DNA of 17,681 nucleotides from Betaproteobacteria bacterium (GTDB lineage Bacteria; Pseudomonadota; Gammaproteobacteria; Burkholderiales; SG8-39). The first letter of the stretch is position 1, and each line of letters begins with the position of its first letter. The stretch is taken from contig QYQC01000126.1 of the NCBI GenBank assembly GCA_007280315.1, forward strand, positions 1 through 17,681, written 5' to 3'. Below the pieces are notes generated by a model that ran no database searches, was not told the origin of the DNA, and worked only from the letters and a program-made list of their open reading frames with translations. Shown here piece by piece: positions 1-8,045 of the stretch. Position numbers and translations under genes: made by a program.

Positions 1-1302
1 CGTCAGGGCGAGGCGATCGGACTGCCCGGTGCTTCCGCGCTGTCGTTCGATGCGAAGTTGGACCTGCCTTCGCTCGCCTGGGCGGCGCCCCTGATCAGCG
101 AAAAAATGGTGCTCGATGGCAGCGTCAAGGGACAAATCGCGGGACTGGGTACGGTGGCCCGGCCGCAGCTGAGCGGCAGCATCGACGCTGTCGGGCTGAG
201 GATTGAGTACCCCGAGCAGGGTGTCTACCTGAATAACGGCAGCCTCCACGCCATTCTGAAAGACGACAACGCGTTGCTGCTCGAGCGCATCTCGCTGCGC
301 GGCGGCGAGGGCACGCTCGAGGGCAGCGGTACGCTGGCATGGGCGCCGGACGGTGCGCGAGCGCACCTTGCGCTCAAGGCGGACAAACTCGAACTGCTGA
401 AGCGCCTGGACCGCCTTCTGGTGCTCAGCGGAAATGCCGATATCACGCTGGAGAAACAGCGCGTGCGCGCCACCGGTGCGCTAAAAGCCGATCGCGGCGA
501 GATCGTTCTGCCGGAGTCGGACGGGCCGACGCTCAGCGCGGATGTGGTGGTTCTGGGTCGGGACGGCAAGGCGGAATTGAAGGATACGCCGCTCGCGACC
601 GAGATCGAACTCGGCCTCGACCTGGGCGAGCAGTTCAGCCTGAAGGGAAGAGGCGTGGATGCGCGCCTTGCCGGAGTGATCAAAGTGCACGCGGCGGGCG
701 GCGCGCCGGCGCGTGCGTCCGGAAGCATACGCGTTGCGCAGGGCGGCTACTCGGCCTACGGGCAGCGCCTGGCAATCGAGCGCGGCATTCTCAATTTCGC
801 CGGACCGCTCGACGATCCGGGACTGGACATCGTAGCAATGCGCAAGCAACAGGCCGTGGAGGCGGGGGTGGCCATCCGCGGCACAGCGCGCGCGCCCCAA
901 ATCAGCTTGATTTCGAATCCGTTCGTGCCGGACAGCGAGAAGCTCTCCTGGCTGATTCTGGGCCGCGGCATGGACGGCGCGAACAAGACCGACCTGGGGG
1001 TCCTGCAGAGCGCGGCAGGCGCATTGCTCGCGCGCGGAGAATCAATCACGCTGCAAAGCCGCATTGCCCACGCCGCCGGACTGGACGAATTCGCCGTCTC
1101 GGGCTCGGGCGGCCTGGAGAGCACCGTCCTGACTCTGGGCAAGCGCCTGTCCTCGCGCGCCTACCTGAGCTTCGAGCAGGGACTCGCGGCGGCGACGCAA
1201 CTGGTGAAGATCAACTACACGCTGACGCCGCGACTGTCGATTCGCACGCAGACCGGGAGTGAAAGCGCGCTGGACGCGTTCTATACGTTCAGTTTCAAAT
1301 AA
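1..1302 (+). CDS. tamB: TamB, C-terminal part (5' end outside window)
   Basis: This is the last 433 residues of a translocation and assembly module subunit TamB (DUF490 family); the frame is open from base 1, so the gene begins upstream. TamB is anchored in the inner membrane, spans the periplasm as a long beta-taco and works with the outer-membrane protein TamA; the family is linked to autotransporter assembly and to phospholipid transfer to the outer membrane. The visible part shows repeated short amphipathic beta-strands, the typical DUF490 passage around LSWLILGRG (about residues 315-323 of the visible part), and a barrel-like C-terminus ending YTFSFK. Stop is TAA at 1300-1302. It converges with the leftward beta-barrel gene, 23 bases away, with no clear terminator between. 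The first methionine inside the window is not the start. Family assignment is confident from the C-terminal domain; TamA is not visible here. Confidence 0.88.
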   Translation, partial: RQGEAIGLPGASALSFDAKLDLPSLAWAAPLISEKMVLDGSVKGQIAGLGTVARPQLSGSIDAVGLRIEYPEQGVYLNNGSLHAILKDDNALLLERISLRGGEGTLEGSGTLAWAPDGARAHLALKADKLELLKRLDRLLVLSGNADITLEKQRVRATGALKADRGEIVLPESDGPTLSADVVVLGRDGKAELKDTPLATEIELGLDLGEQFSLKGRGVDARLAGVIKVHAAGGAPARASGSIRVAQGGYSAYGQRLAIERGILNFAGPLDDPGLDIVAMRKQQAVEAGVAIRGTARAPQISLISNPFVPDSEKLSWLILGRGMDGANKTDLGVLQSAAGALLARGESITLQSRIAHAAGLDEFAVSGSGGLESTVLTLGKRLSSRAYLSFEQGLAAATQLVKINYTLTPRLSIRTQTGSESALDAFYTFSFK

Positions 1303-1325
1303 AAAGGCGATTCGACGTCGCGCGC

Positions 1326-2585
1326 TCAGAAGTAATACCTGAGCAATGCCTGCCACGACCGCCGCTCCGACGCTGCGCCGTAGGTGCTGCCGGGCGGACC
1401 GGTATTGAGCTGCGTTTGCAGCGCGACATCCACGCGGCTCCAGTGGTAGCGCGCCTCCAGCCATTGCAGGCGGCTGTGGTCGGCGACGGTATAGCGAACC
1501 ATGGCGGTGAGATCGAGCTGCTTGATCAGCGCGTCCTGCCACGAAGCGTGGAGGAACACGCTGTGCCTGGTTGCCGGGTCCTGGAGATTGCCTGCAAACC
1601 CGCGATACACGCCGTAGGCCAACGGAGATCCGCGCCGCAGCGCGTTCCAGCCCGCGTCGTCCAGCGCCGCGCCGTTGTATTCGTACTCGGCGCTGAGCGA
1701 GACGTTGCCCGTCGTCGTATAGGTGAGTCCGCTCGACAGGCGCGAACGAAACGCCGCGTCGTCCGGACGCATCAGCGCCTGCGCCGCGAGCGAAGCGGAA
1801 CGCCCGCCCGACCATTCGAAGTAGGCCACCGTGGCGTCGTTGGGCAAAGCGGTCACATTCAGCCCCAGTTGCGGCGACTGTCCGGCGCCACCGGACAACA
1901 GCCACTGGGGACTGAGTCCGGCCGACAGTTTGTCGCTGTACGCCAGCAGCCAGCGCGCGCGCGGGTTGCTGGCGCCAAAGTCAGCGCTGTAGGCGTTGTC
2001 GCTGGGCTGGTCGGCGAGCTTGGGCGAATACAACGCGGTCAACGATCCACCTTCCCACAATGTTTGTCCGCGCAGCATGCCGCTGCCAAGTCGGTTTTCG
2101 CGCAAGCTCGCAGGGTCGAGCGATACCACCGAGCGCAGTGCGCCGGCGCGAAAATAATCCGTCGGGTTGTAGCCGAATGCGACGCCGTTGCGCACGTTGA
2201 TGCGTCCGAGATCCGCGATCCGGTCCGGCCGCGCCTGCCAGCTCACATAGGCTTCTTTCAGCGTGTTGATCTCCCGATTGCCCGAGGCGCCGTCCATCCG
2301 GTTCATGTCCAGGCGGTCAGCAAACACCGCGCGCCAGCCCGGAGCAAACGTCTTGTCGAAGCGGGCATCGAGCGACAGGCGCGCGCCATGCAGCGCCAGA
2401 CCTGCACCCTGGCGGCGCGCCTCGCGCGCGGCCGTTTCCAGGTACACACGCCAGTCGCCGCTTTGTTCCGCCGTGCTCGTCGTTTGATCGGCGAGCGACA
2501 GCGCCGCAGCATCCGCATCCGCATCCGCAGCGCGCGCCGGCGCCGTCGCGAGCACCAGCAACAGAACGAGGACCGGGGAGCGCAC
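1326..2585 (-). CDS. Outer-membrane beta-barrel protein, last gene of ABC cassette
   Basis: A 419-residue exported protein of unknown exact function. Residues 1-19 form a signal peptide (hydrophobic LVLLLVLA core, ARA cleavage site), followed by a low-complexity DADADA stretch encoded by a hexanucleotide repeat. The rest alternates polar and hydrophobic residues with many Tyr, Trp and Gly, and ends LLRYYF, the terminal aromatic signature of proteins inserted by the BAM complex. A passage GRINVRNG...NPTDYF recalls porin-like families with a G-R...G...NPTD motif, but I cannot name the family with confidence. The start is GTG at 2583-2585, three bases after the stop of the LolA-like gene, so translation is probably coupled. 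Position in the operon suggests it is the outer-membrane partner of the ABC transporter; this is inference. It could instead be a simple porin. Confidence 0.75.
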   Translation of the reverse strand: MRSPVLVLLLVLATAPARAADADADAAALSLADQTTSTAEQSGDWRVYLETAAREARRQGAGLALHGARLSLDARFDKTFAPGWRAVFADRLDMNRMDGASGNREINTLKEAYVSWQARPDRIADLGRINVRNGVAFGYNPTDYFRAGALRSVVSLDPASLRENRLGSGMLRGQTLWEGGSLTALYSPKLADQPSDNAYSADFGASNPRARWLLAYSDKLSAGLSPQWLLSGGAGQSPQLGLNVTALPNDATVAYFEWSGGRSASLAAQALMRPDDAAFRSRLSSGLTYTTTGNVSLSAEYEYNGAALDDAGWNALRRGSPLAYGVYRGFAGNLQDPATRHSVFLHASWQDALIKQLDLTAMVRYTVADHSRLQWLEARYHWSRVDVALQTQLNTGPPGSTYGAASERRSWQALLRYYF

Positions 2586-2588
2586 GCG

Positions 2589-3362
2589 CTATTCGGGCTT
2601 GAAGCGCGGCAGGTAGTCGCGCTGCAGCCACAGATCAGGCACGTCGCGCCAGGCATACTCGTCAAAACGCATCACCGTGACCCAATTCGGATCGAGCCCG
2701 TCGATGATCACCGTTTCGGTCGGCCGCTCCACCCCCAGCTGCGCCTGGTAGCGGCGGTAGTACGCAGTCTTCAGCAGCTGCCCGCTCTCGGTAAAGAAGC
2801 GCGACTTGATCGGGCGGCTGTTGCCGGCATCCAGCCACATTTCGATGTGGTGGTAGGTGACCTCGGCGGACACCGCGGCCAGCGCCAGCTTGTAGCTGCG
2901 CCGCGTTTGGCGATCGCCGTCGGCGACATTTTCTTCGGCCACCAGTTGCGCCCGGTAGTCCTTGGCCAGATTGACCGTGACCACGTCGCCGTTGGCCGCC
3001 TGCCCGAGGAGCCGCTGCTGCGGCGACAGGCGAATGCTCGCCTTGGAGGACGGGTCGAAGAACCACAGATCGTTTCCGTTCTTGAGCATCAGCTTGTTGG
3101 CGTCGCGCGCCGGCGCGACGAAGCGGATCAGACTGCGGAACTGCCCGCTCTCGGTGTCGGCTTTGGAGTAGACCCTGAGCGTATTGCTGCCGGCCTGCTT
3201 CGCGTTGCGGTATTCCACCAGCGACACGGTGAGCGCGAACGGCTTCCCCGGATTGCGGATGGCGTCGCTTTCGGCGAGGATCGCCTGTGCGCTCGGCGCG
3301 GCGCCCGCAGCGCCGGTTGAAGCGAACAACACCGCGGCGGCCATCAGTTGTACGAATTTCAT
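2589..3362 (-). CDS. LolA-like outer membrane lipoprotein-sorting protein
   Basis: A 257-residue periplasmic protein of the LolA-like / 'outer membrane lipoprotein-sorting protein' type (PF17131-like). A signal peptide covers about residues 1-21 (MKFVQLMAAA start, AGA cleavage). The mature part begins with AQAILAESDAIRNPGKPF, followed by strands of an open beta-barrel fold; NDLWFFDPSSKASIRLSP is typical of this group, where a WFFDP-like strand is conserved. Family members are thought to carry lipidated or hydrophobic cargo across the periplasm. The start ATG at 3360-3362 has a good ribosome site (GGGGACAGGA just upstream). It lies 15 bases after the FtsX-type permease and 3 bases before the beta-barrel gene, all on the same strand, so it is probably the periplasmic shuttle of this cassette. 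It is not the housekeeping LolA, which would be about 200 residues and not in such an operon. The cargo is unknown. Confidence 0.82.
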   Translation of the reverse strand: MKFVQLMAAAVLFASTGAAGAAPSAQAILAESDAIRNPGKPFALTVSLVEYRNAKQAGSNTLRVYSKADTESGQFRSLIRFVAPARDANKLMLKNGNDLWFFDPSSKASIRLSPQQRLLGQAANGDVVTVNLAKDYRAQLVAEENVADGDRQTRRSYKLALAAVSAEVTYHHIEMWLDAGNSRPIKSRFFTESGQLLKTAYYRRYQAQLGVERPTETVIIDGLDPNWVTVMRFDEYAWRDVPDLWLQRDYLPRFKPE

Positions 3363-3377
3363 TCCTGTCCCCTTTCC

Positions 3378-4766
3378 CTAAACGTGGCGCAATGCATCGA
3401 CGATGCGCATGCGCGCGGCGCGGCGCGCCGGCCACCAGGCTGATATCACCGCGACCACCGCCAACAGGGCCGCGCTGCCGATCATCATCGCGGTCTCGCC
3501 CCAGACGCGCACGGTCAAAGGCACCGGATCGGCCTGCCCCGGCGGCACCCAGGTGAGACCGGCGTGGTTCACCAGCCAGGCCACGCACAGCGCAGCCGCG
3601 ACTCCGGCTACGGCGCCGATCACGCCGAGCAGCATGGCCTCGACCATGAACAGCCGGCGGATTCCCGAGCGGCGCAGACCCATGGCGCGCAGGGTGCCGA
3701 TTTCGGCGGTGCGCTCGATCACCGCCATGCTCATGGTATTGCCGACCGTGAACAGCACGATCGCGCCGATCAGCACCGCCATGAAGCCGAAGATCGCCGC
3801 GAACATGCCCACCGCCTGGCCGTAGAAGGGATTGAGCGCTTCGAAGTCCTGCACTTCCAACGGCTGGCCTTTCAGCGTGGACGCAAGCAGTTCGGCGAGG
3901 CGCGCCTTCGCTGCCGGTATCTGGCGCGTGTGCGCGAGCTGCAGCACGACCGCGGTTGCCTGGGGTTTTTCTCCGCCGTAGAGCAGGCGCTGCGCCTGCG
4001 CCAGGTGCATGCCGACGTACATGTCGTCGAGCTCCTTGAAGCCCTGGCGTTCGGCCTTGACCACGCGCAACGAGGCGACATTGGGGGCGCCGTGCACATT
4101 GGCCGCGAGGATTTCGATGCGAGCTTCGCCCGCGGTCGCGGCCGGCCGTGACTCCAGCGCCGCCAGCGCGGTGATGTCGGCCGGTGCGGCCACCCCCGCT
4201 TCCGCCTCGGCTTGCGCGTGCTTCTTACAGTTTGGAACGCCGAGCGGCTCGCACAATTCCAGTACCCGCGCGACGCCGTTGCCGATGACCACCGCGTCCG
4301 CCGCGCTTCCGGTCAGCGCCGAGGGCGGAATATTCATCGGCAGACCGTAATCGTTCCAGCCGCGCATGCGGTTTCGATCGGCGACGACGACACCGGCGCC
4401 GATGACGGTGCGCGACACGCCCGCGGCAAAATTGCCGGCGATGCCGCCGAGCGAAATCGTCGGCGTCACCGCGGTCAGCATCGGCGCGAGCACCGGGTCG
4501 CGTGCGACGACGTCGATCACCTTCTGATAATCACTGATGCCATAGGCGGCGGGATTGCCGCTGCCATAGAGAAAATAGTCCTGGCGCTGGATCTGCAGGT
4601 GGCCGCCGCGCATGACGTAGCTGGTCTGCAGGCTGAGCGTGATGTTGCGGCTGTAACCGCCGAACACCAGGATGGTGACCGCGCCGATGACCATGGCGAG
4701 CAGGGTCGTAATCGAGCGGCGGCGGTTACGCAGCAGGTTGCGCAGGGCAAGCGAAACCGTTCTCAT
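3378..4766 (-). CDS. ABC transporter permease, FtsX/LolC/MacB type
   Basis: A 462-residue inner-membrane permease with MacB/FtsX topology. One membrane segment lies at about residues 20-36, a large periplasmic domain at about 40-315, and three membrane segments at about 318-342, 373-398 and 425-447. The conserved cytoplasmic loop ERTAEIGTLRAMGLRRSGI (351-369) is the FtsX-family coupling-helix region. Such permeases dimerise and use a mechanotransmission mechanism to extract lipoproteins or drive periplasmic export rather than pump substrate through the membrane. Only one permease gene is present, so a homodimer is expected, unlike LolC/LolE. The periplasmic domain has two cysteines eight residues apart (C172, C180), able to form a disulphide. 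The start ATG overlaps the ATPase stop by four bases (ATGA), with AGGAGG just upstream. Family assignment is firm; substrate is not known. Confidence 0.88.
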   Translation of the reverse strand: MRTVSLALRNLLRNRRRSITTLLAMVIGAVTILVFGGYSRNITLSLQTSYVMRGGHLQIQRQDYFLYGSGNPAAYGISDYQKVIDVVARDPVLAPMLTAVTPTISLGGIAGNFAAGVSRTVIGAGVVVADRNRMRGWNDYGLPMNIPPSALTGSAADAVVIGNGVARVLELCEPLGVPNCKKHAQAEAEAGVAAPADITALAALESRPAATAGEARIEILAANVHGAPNVASLRVVKAERQGFKELDDMYVGMHLAQAQRLLYGGEKPQATAVVLQLAHTRQIPAAKARLAELLASTLKGQPLEVQDFEALNPFYGQAVGMFAAIFGFMAVLIGAIVLFTVGNTMSMAVIERTAEIGTLRAMGLRRSGIRRLFMVEAMLLGVIGAVAGVAAALCVAWLVNHAGLTWVPPGQADPVPLTVRVWGETAMMIGSAALLAVVAVISAWWPARRAARMRIVDALRHV

Positions 4767-5470
4767 GTCGCCTCCTCCCCGCGCTGCTCGCGCCGTTCGA
4801 TGTTCTCGATGCGACCGTCGCGGATCATCACCGCGTCGTCCGCTTCGGCCAGCACCTTGGGATCGTGCGATGAAAAGACGAAGGTCACATGATGCTCGCG
4901 CTGCATCTCGCGCATCAGTGCAATGATGGCCGCGCCGGTGTGGCTGTCCAGGTTCGCGGTCGGCTCGTCAGCGAGCACCAGATTCGGCGAGGGTGCGAGC
5001 GCGCGCGCGATGGCGACGCGCTGGCGCTGCCCGCCGGAAAGCTCGCCGGGAAAATTGCCCGCCTTGTCGGAGAGCCCCACCGCTTCGATCAAGGCGGCCA
5101 CGCGCGCTTTTCGCTCCGCCGCCGGTACGCGCGCGAGCAACAGCGGATATTCGACGTTCTCGCGCACGGTCAGGACCGGAAGCAAATTGAAGTTCTGAAA
5201 AATGAAACCGATGTGGCGCGCGCGGAAATCGGACAGCGCGTCGTCGGACAAGGTCTGCACCGCCTCGCCGGCGACGATGACTTCGCCGCTATCGGGCTGG
5301 TCGATGCAGCCGATCAGGTTGAGCAGCGTGGTCTTGCCGCTGCCCGACGGCCCGGAAATCACGGTGAAACAGTTGGGCCGGATTTCCAGGTCGATGTCGA
5401 TCAGGGCGGGGACATCTACCGCATCAAGGTGATAGGTCTTGCCGATATGCTTCAGGGTAACCACGTTCAT
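4763..5470 (-). CDS. ABC transporter ATPase, LolD/MacB-like
   Basis: ATP-binding subunit for the adjacent FtsX-type permease. Numbered from the upstream alternative start at 5497 (244 residues), it has Walker A GPSGSGKT (49-56), Q-loop IFQNFN with Q101, signature LSGGQRQR (153-160), Walker B LVLADEP (173-179) and the switch His in SSHD (H211). FQNFNLLPVLTVRENVEYPLL is the usual pattern of the LolD/MacB/FtsE subfamily. I place the start at ATG 5468-5470 (MNVVTLKHI), because that matches where family members begin and has GAGG five bases upstream. The ATG at 5497, preceded by AGGA, would add nine residues and cannot be excluded. The stop overlaps the permease start as ATGA, so subunit translation is coupled. 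It is the first gene of the four-gene leftward cassette. Function as ATPase is sure; the cargo is not. Confidence 0.92.
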   Translation of the reverse strand: MNVVTLKHIGKTYHLDAVDVPALIDIDLEIRPNCFTVISGPSGSGKTTLLNLIGCIDQPDSGEVIVAGEAVQTLSDDALSDFRARHIGFIFQNFNLLPVLTVRENVEYPLLLARVPAAERKARVAALIEAVGLSDKAGNFPGELSGGQRQRVAIARALAPSPNLVLADEPTANLDSHTGAAIIALMREMQREHHVTFVFSSHDPKVLAEADDAVMIRDGRIENIERREQRGEEAT

Positions 5471-5539
5471 CTCGGCCTCGGGGTTTCGTGTTTGCATGAG
5501 GGCATCCTAATGAGTCGCGGCCGCAGGGCCAAGTGCGAT

Positions 5540-5572
5540 GCGACGAAATCGCCGGATTCCGGCGCGAGTCGC
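5540..5572. repeat. Two-step inverted repeat between hemY and ABC cassette
   Basis: Inside the 5498-5722 spacer there is a perfect inner stem CGCCGG-ATT-CCGGCG (5550-5564) flanked by a second pair GCGAC (5540-5544) and GTCGC (5568-5572). It lies 43 bases upstream of the 5497 ATG of the ATPase, so it would be in the leader RNA or near its promoter. There is no T-run, so it is not a standard terminator. In GC-rich DNA such stems can arise by chance. I see nothing else convincing in this spacer, including no clear -35/-10 pair. Confidence 0.3.
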
Positions 5573-5722
5573 CTGCAGGCGTCGCGAACCACGGCATGGC
5601 CCCGGGCTACTGACCGGAGTGGCTACGTTTGACGCGCCTTGCGGCTGTCGGCAGGCGCCTGGTCGCCGGGACCGCTTCAAGAATGACGGAAATCTACGGC
5701 AAACTTTTTCGTCTGCTTTGCG

Positions 5723-6895
5723 CTATAAACGCAGTTTTGCATCGGCACTGGCGCGATAGTGCCGGTTGGCATCCTCTGACTTGCCGATGCGCTCGAACAG
5801 TTGTGCCAGCGCGATGTGCGCGCTGCGGCTCGGTTCCTCGGACAGGCTCGCCTCGAGGTAGCTTTGCGCCTTGCCCCACAGTTCCTGCTGCAGGCAAAAG
5901 CGCCCCAGCGTCAACAGCAGCGCGCGTTCGCGCGGCCGCGCCTTCAGCCATTTTTCCGCGCGCTCAATCTGCGCCAGGAGATCGGCGCCCGTACATTCGC
6001 CGTAGAGCAATATCAGCGCCTCGCTCCATTCGGCTTCCAGCGCCGCCTCGACGATCTCGTGCGCGCGGCGGCAGTCGCCGCTGTCGATGAACAAGCGCGC
6101 CGCGGTACGCGCCACACGCTCGTCGAGCCGGTCCTCGGTTTGCTGCCAGCACGCGGCAAGCCCCGATGCGTCGCCCGCCTGCTGGCGCAGGGCTTCGACC
6201 TGGGCGGTGATGCGCAGCTGCGTTGCCGCCGCGTCGTCGAGCGCGCCGCGTTTGGCCAGGGACGTGGCCAGGCGCCGCACCTCGTCCCAATGCCCGAGGC
6301 GCTGGTGCGCTTTCATCAGCATGCGCTGGGTTGCAATGCGTTTGGGTTCGCCCGCAGACAACTCGCGCAACAGGGCGAGCGCTTCATCGTAGCGGCGTTC
6401 GTCGAGCAGCAGGCTCGCCTGCACCGCCAGCCGGGCCTGGCGCGCGTCCGTGTCCTGATTGTCGGCGCGATTGAGCCACTCATCGCGCCGCTCGATCTCG
6501 CGCATTTCGCCCGCTGCGCGCGCCGCGATCAGGGCGCTCAGGGCCGGCGCCTGCCCCAGTTTGTACGCCTTGCCGGCCGATTTTTCGGCGCGGGCGTAAC
6601 GCCCTTCGAACATGGCCTGCAACGCGGCAAACAGCGCCGCGCGCCCTTTCAGATCGCGCCGGCGCGAGCGGAAATCGCGCACGTACAGCGGCAGACGCAG
6701 GGTATGCGTGACCATGCGCAGCAGCAGGTAGCCGAGCACGAAGCCGCTGAGCAACAGCAGGATGGCCAGGTTGAGCGATAGCTCGGCGCGATAAGGCGGA
6801 AAAACGAAAATGGCATAACCGTCGTTCAGATGCGCCGCGAGCGACAGCCCCACTGCCAGGGCAAATACCGCCAGTACCCACAAAAGCCCGCGCAC
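5723..6895 (-). CDS. hemY: HemY, membrane-anchored TPR protein of haem operon
   Basis: A 390-residue HemY protein (not the protoporphyrinogen oxidase that bears the same symbol in Bacillus). Two N-terminal membrane segments lie at about residues 3-21 and 41-62 with a short periplasmic loop containing NDGYAIFVFPPYRAELS, a conserved HemY passage. The rest is a cytoplasmic, Ala/Leu/Arg-rich alpha-helical tetratricopeptide-like region, as in the family. Proteobacterial HemY is required for or assists late tetrapyrrole steps, possibly as a scaffold with HemX; its exact biochemical role is unsettled. The start is GTG at 6893-6895 with TGAGG overlapping upstream, 21 bases after the hemX stop. It is the last gene of hemC-hemD-hemX-hemY; the stop TAG is at 5723-5725. 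Length and N-terminal topology match E. coli HemY (about 398 residues). Confidence 0.9.
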   Translation of the reverse strand: MRGLLWVLAVFALAVGLSLAAHLNDGYAIFVFPPYRAELSLNLAILLLLSGFVLGYLLLRMVTHTLRLPLYVRDFRSRRRDLKGRAALFAALQAMFEGRYARAEKSAGKAYKLGQAPALSALIAARAAGEMREIERRDEWLNRADNQDTDARQARLAVQASLLLDERRYDEALALLRELSAGEPKRIATQRMLMKAHQRLGHWDEVRRLATSLAKRGALDDAAATQLRITAQVEALRQQAGDASGLAACWQQTEDRLDERVARTAARLFIDSGDCRRAHEIVEAALEAEWSEALILLYGECTGADLLAQIERAEKWLKARPRERALLLTLGRFCLQQELWGKAQSYLEASLSEEPSRSAHIALAQLFERIGKSEDANRHYRASADAKLRL

Positions 6896-6916
6896 CTCAG
6901 ACGCCCCCGCTCGCGC

Positions 6917-8020
6917 TCACCGCGCAGCCTTTTCGCGCGACACCTTGAAATTGCGCACTGCCGCCAGACTGTCGTCGATGGCCGGCAGCTCGACATTGAT
7001 GCTGCTGGCCGCGAGCTGCTTCAGGCTGTTAAGCGCGGCGCTGGTGGATTTGGCGCGCGTATCGTAATAGCGCGCGACCCAGGCCCGCGCGGTCTCCAGG
7101 TCGCTGCGGAAGCGCACCGGATCGCGCGCGAGCAGCGCCTGCCGCGCGTCGAGCAGGCGCAGCTGCAGATTCTGCCGCAGAAAGTAAGACTGGGCCGGCA
7201 ACAACAGCGCTGCGTCGGGCTGATCGGTGACGCGGATGCTGACGAGCTGTTTTATTTCATTCCATATTTCGGCCAGCACGCGCGGCCAGCTTCCGCTCGG
7301 GGCGACGGCCGCGCCCTGTCTGGGCGCCGCCAGCGAACGCTCGTCGAAATGCAGCGGCAGGGTATCGACACTGGCAATCAGCTGGTCCAGACGCAGCGCC
7401 ATGCCCGTAATGTCCAGACTGGGCGCGGCTTTCAGACGTTCGATGTCGCGGTTGAGCACGCGCCGCAGCCCCAGGAACTGCGGCCTGTCGGTACGCGCCA
7501 GACGCCCCTCGGCGGTGCGCAGCGCCAGCAATGCCGCCTGCACGTTGCCGGCGAGCTGCAGCTGCTGCGACGCCAGGGTGAGCATCTGCTCGATCTCGGC
7601 CAGCGCCCATTCGTCGCGGCTGCGCGACAACTCCTGGTACAAGGCCTCCAGCGCCATCTGCTGGCTCTGCGACTCGGCGATCTTGTTTTCCAGCACGCTC
7701 AACTTGCCTTGCGCCTCGCGCGCGCTCTCCAGCGCCTGTTTCGCCAGCGCCCGGCTTTCGTCTGCCGCACTGTCACTCGAGCGCAGGCGCTGTGCCAGTT
7801 CCGTGCGCAGGGATTCGATGCGGTTGCGGTTGTCGTACCACTGCCAGCCGACCACGGCAAGGGCAGCCAGCAACACCAGCGTCAGCACCAGGCGCCAGCC
7901 GCCAGTCGAAGACGCCGACTCGCGCGCTCCGCGGCCGCCCGTCTCCTGCTGCGCTGGCGGAGCGGGCTCCGGGGTGGGCTCGGGAATCGGCTGGGCCGGG
8001 TCGGTGGCGCTTTCGTTCAT
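6917..8020 (-). CDS. hemX: HemX, membrane protein of the hemCDXY operon
   Basis: A HemX family protein of 367 residues from the chosen start. A Pro/Glu-rich cytoplasmic tail (PIPEPTPEPAPP, about 11-22) is followed by one membrane segment (about 42-60), then a helical coiled-coil stretch (about 62-130) and a helical periplasmic domain with FLGLRRVLNRDIERLKAAP, typical of the family. Databases often label it uroporphyrin-III C-methyltransferase, but no S-adenosylmethionine-binding motif is visible; the name comes from E. coli HemX fusions. I start at ATG 8018-8020 (MNESATDP), 25 bases after the hemD stop; a start at 8059 would overlap hemD and add 13 residues that do not look conserved. The ribosome site is weak (CGGA). 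Position after hemD and before hemY supports a role in organising tetrapyrrole enzymes at the membrane. Confidence 0.88.
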   Translation of the reverse strand: MNESATDPAQPIPEPTPEPAPPAQQETGGRGARESASSTGGWRLVLTLVLLAALAVVGWQWYDNRNRIESLRTELAQRLRSSDSAADESRALAKQALESAREAQGKLSVLENKIAESQSQQMALEALYQELSRSRDEWALAEIEQMLTLASQQLQLAGNVQAALLALRTAEGRLARTDRPQFLGLRRVLNRDIERLKAAPSLDITGMALRLDQLIASVDTLPLHFDERSLAAPRQGAAVAPSGSWPRVLAEIWNEIKQLVSIRVTDQPDAALLLPAQSYFLRQNLQLRLLDARQALLARDPVRFRSDLETARAWVARYYDTRAKSTSAALNSLKQLAASSINVELPAIDDSLAAVRNFKVSREKAAR

Positions 8021-8045
8021 GAGTATCCGAGTCAGACTTCGAATA

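Noticed and set aside
1416..3320. Long rightward open frame opposite the barrel and LolA-like genes
   Set aside because: It runs antisense over two clear genes, is rich in Arg, Ala, Gln and His without any family motif, and is a typical by-product of high GC content.
6917..8020. Uroporphyrinogen-III C-methyltransferase activity for the hemX product
   Set aside because: The common database name is not supported: no S-adenosylmethionine-binding motif and the protein is a membrane-anchored helical HemX.
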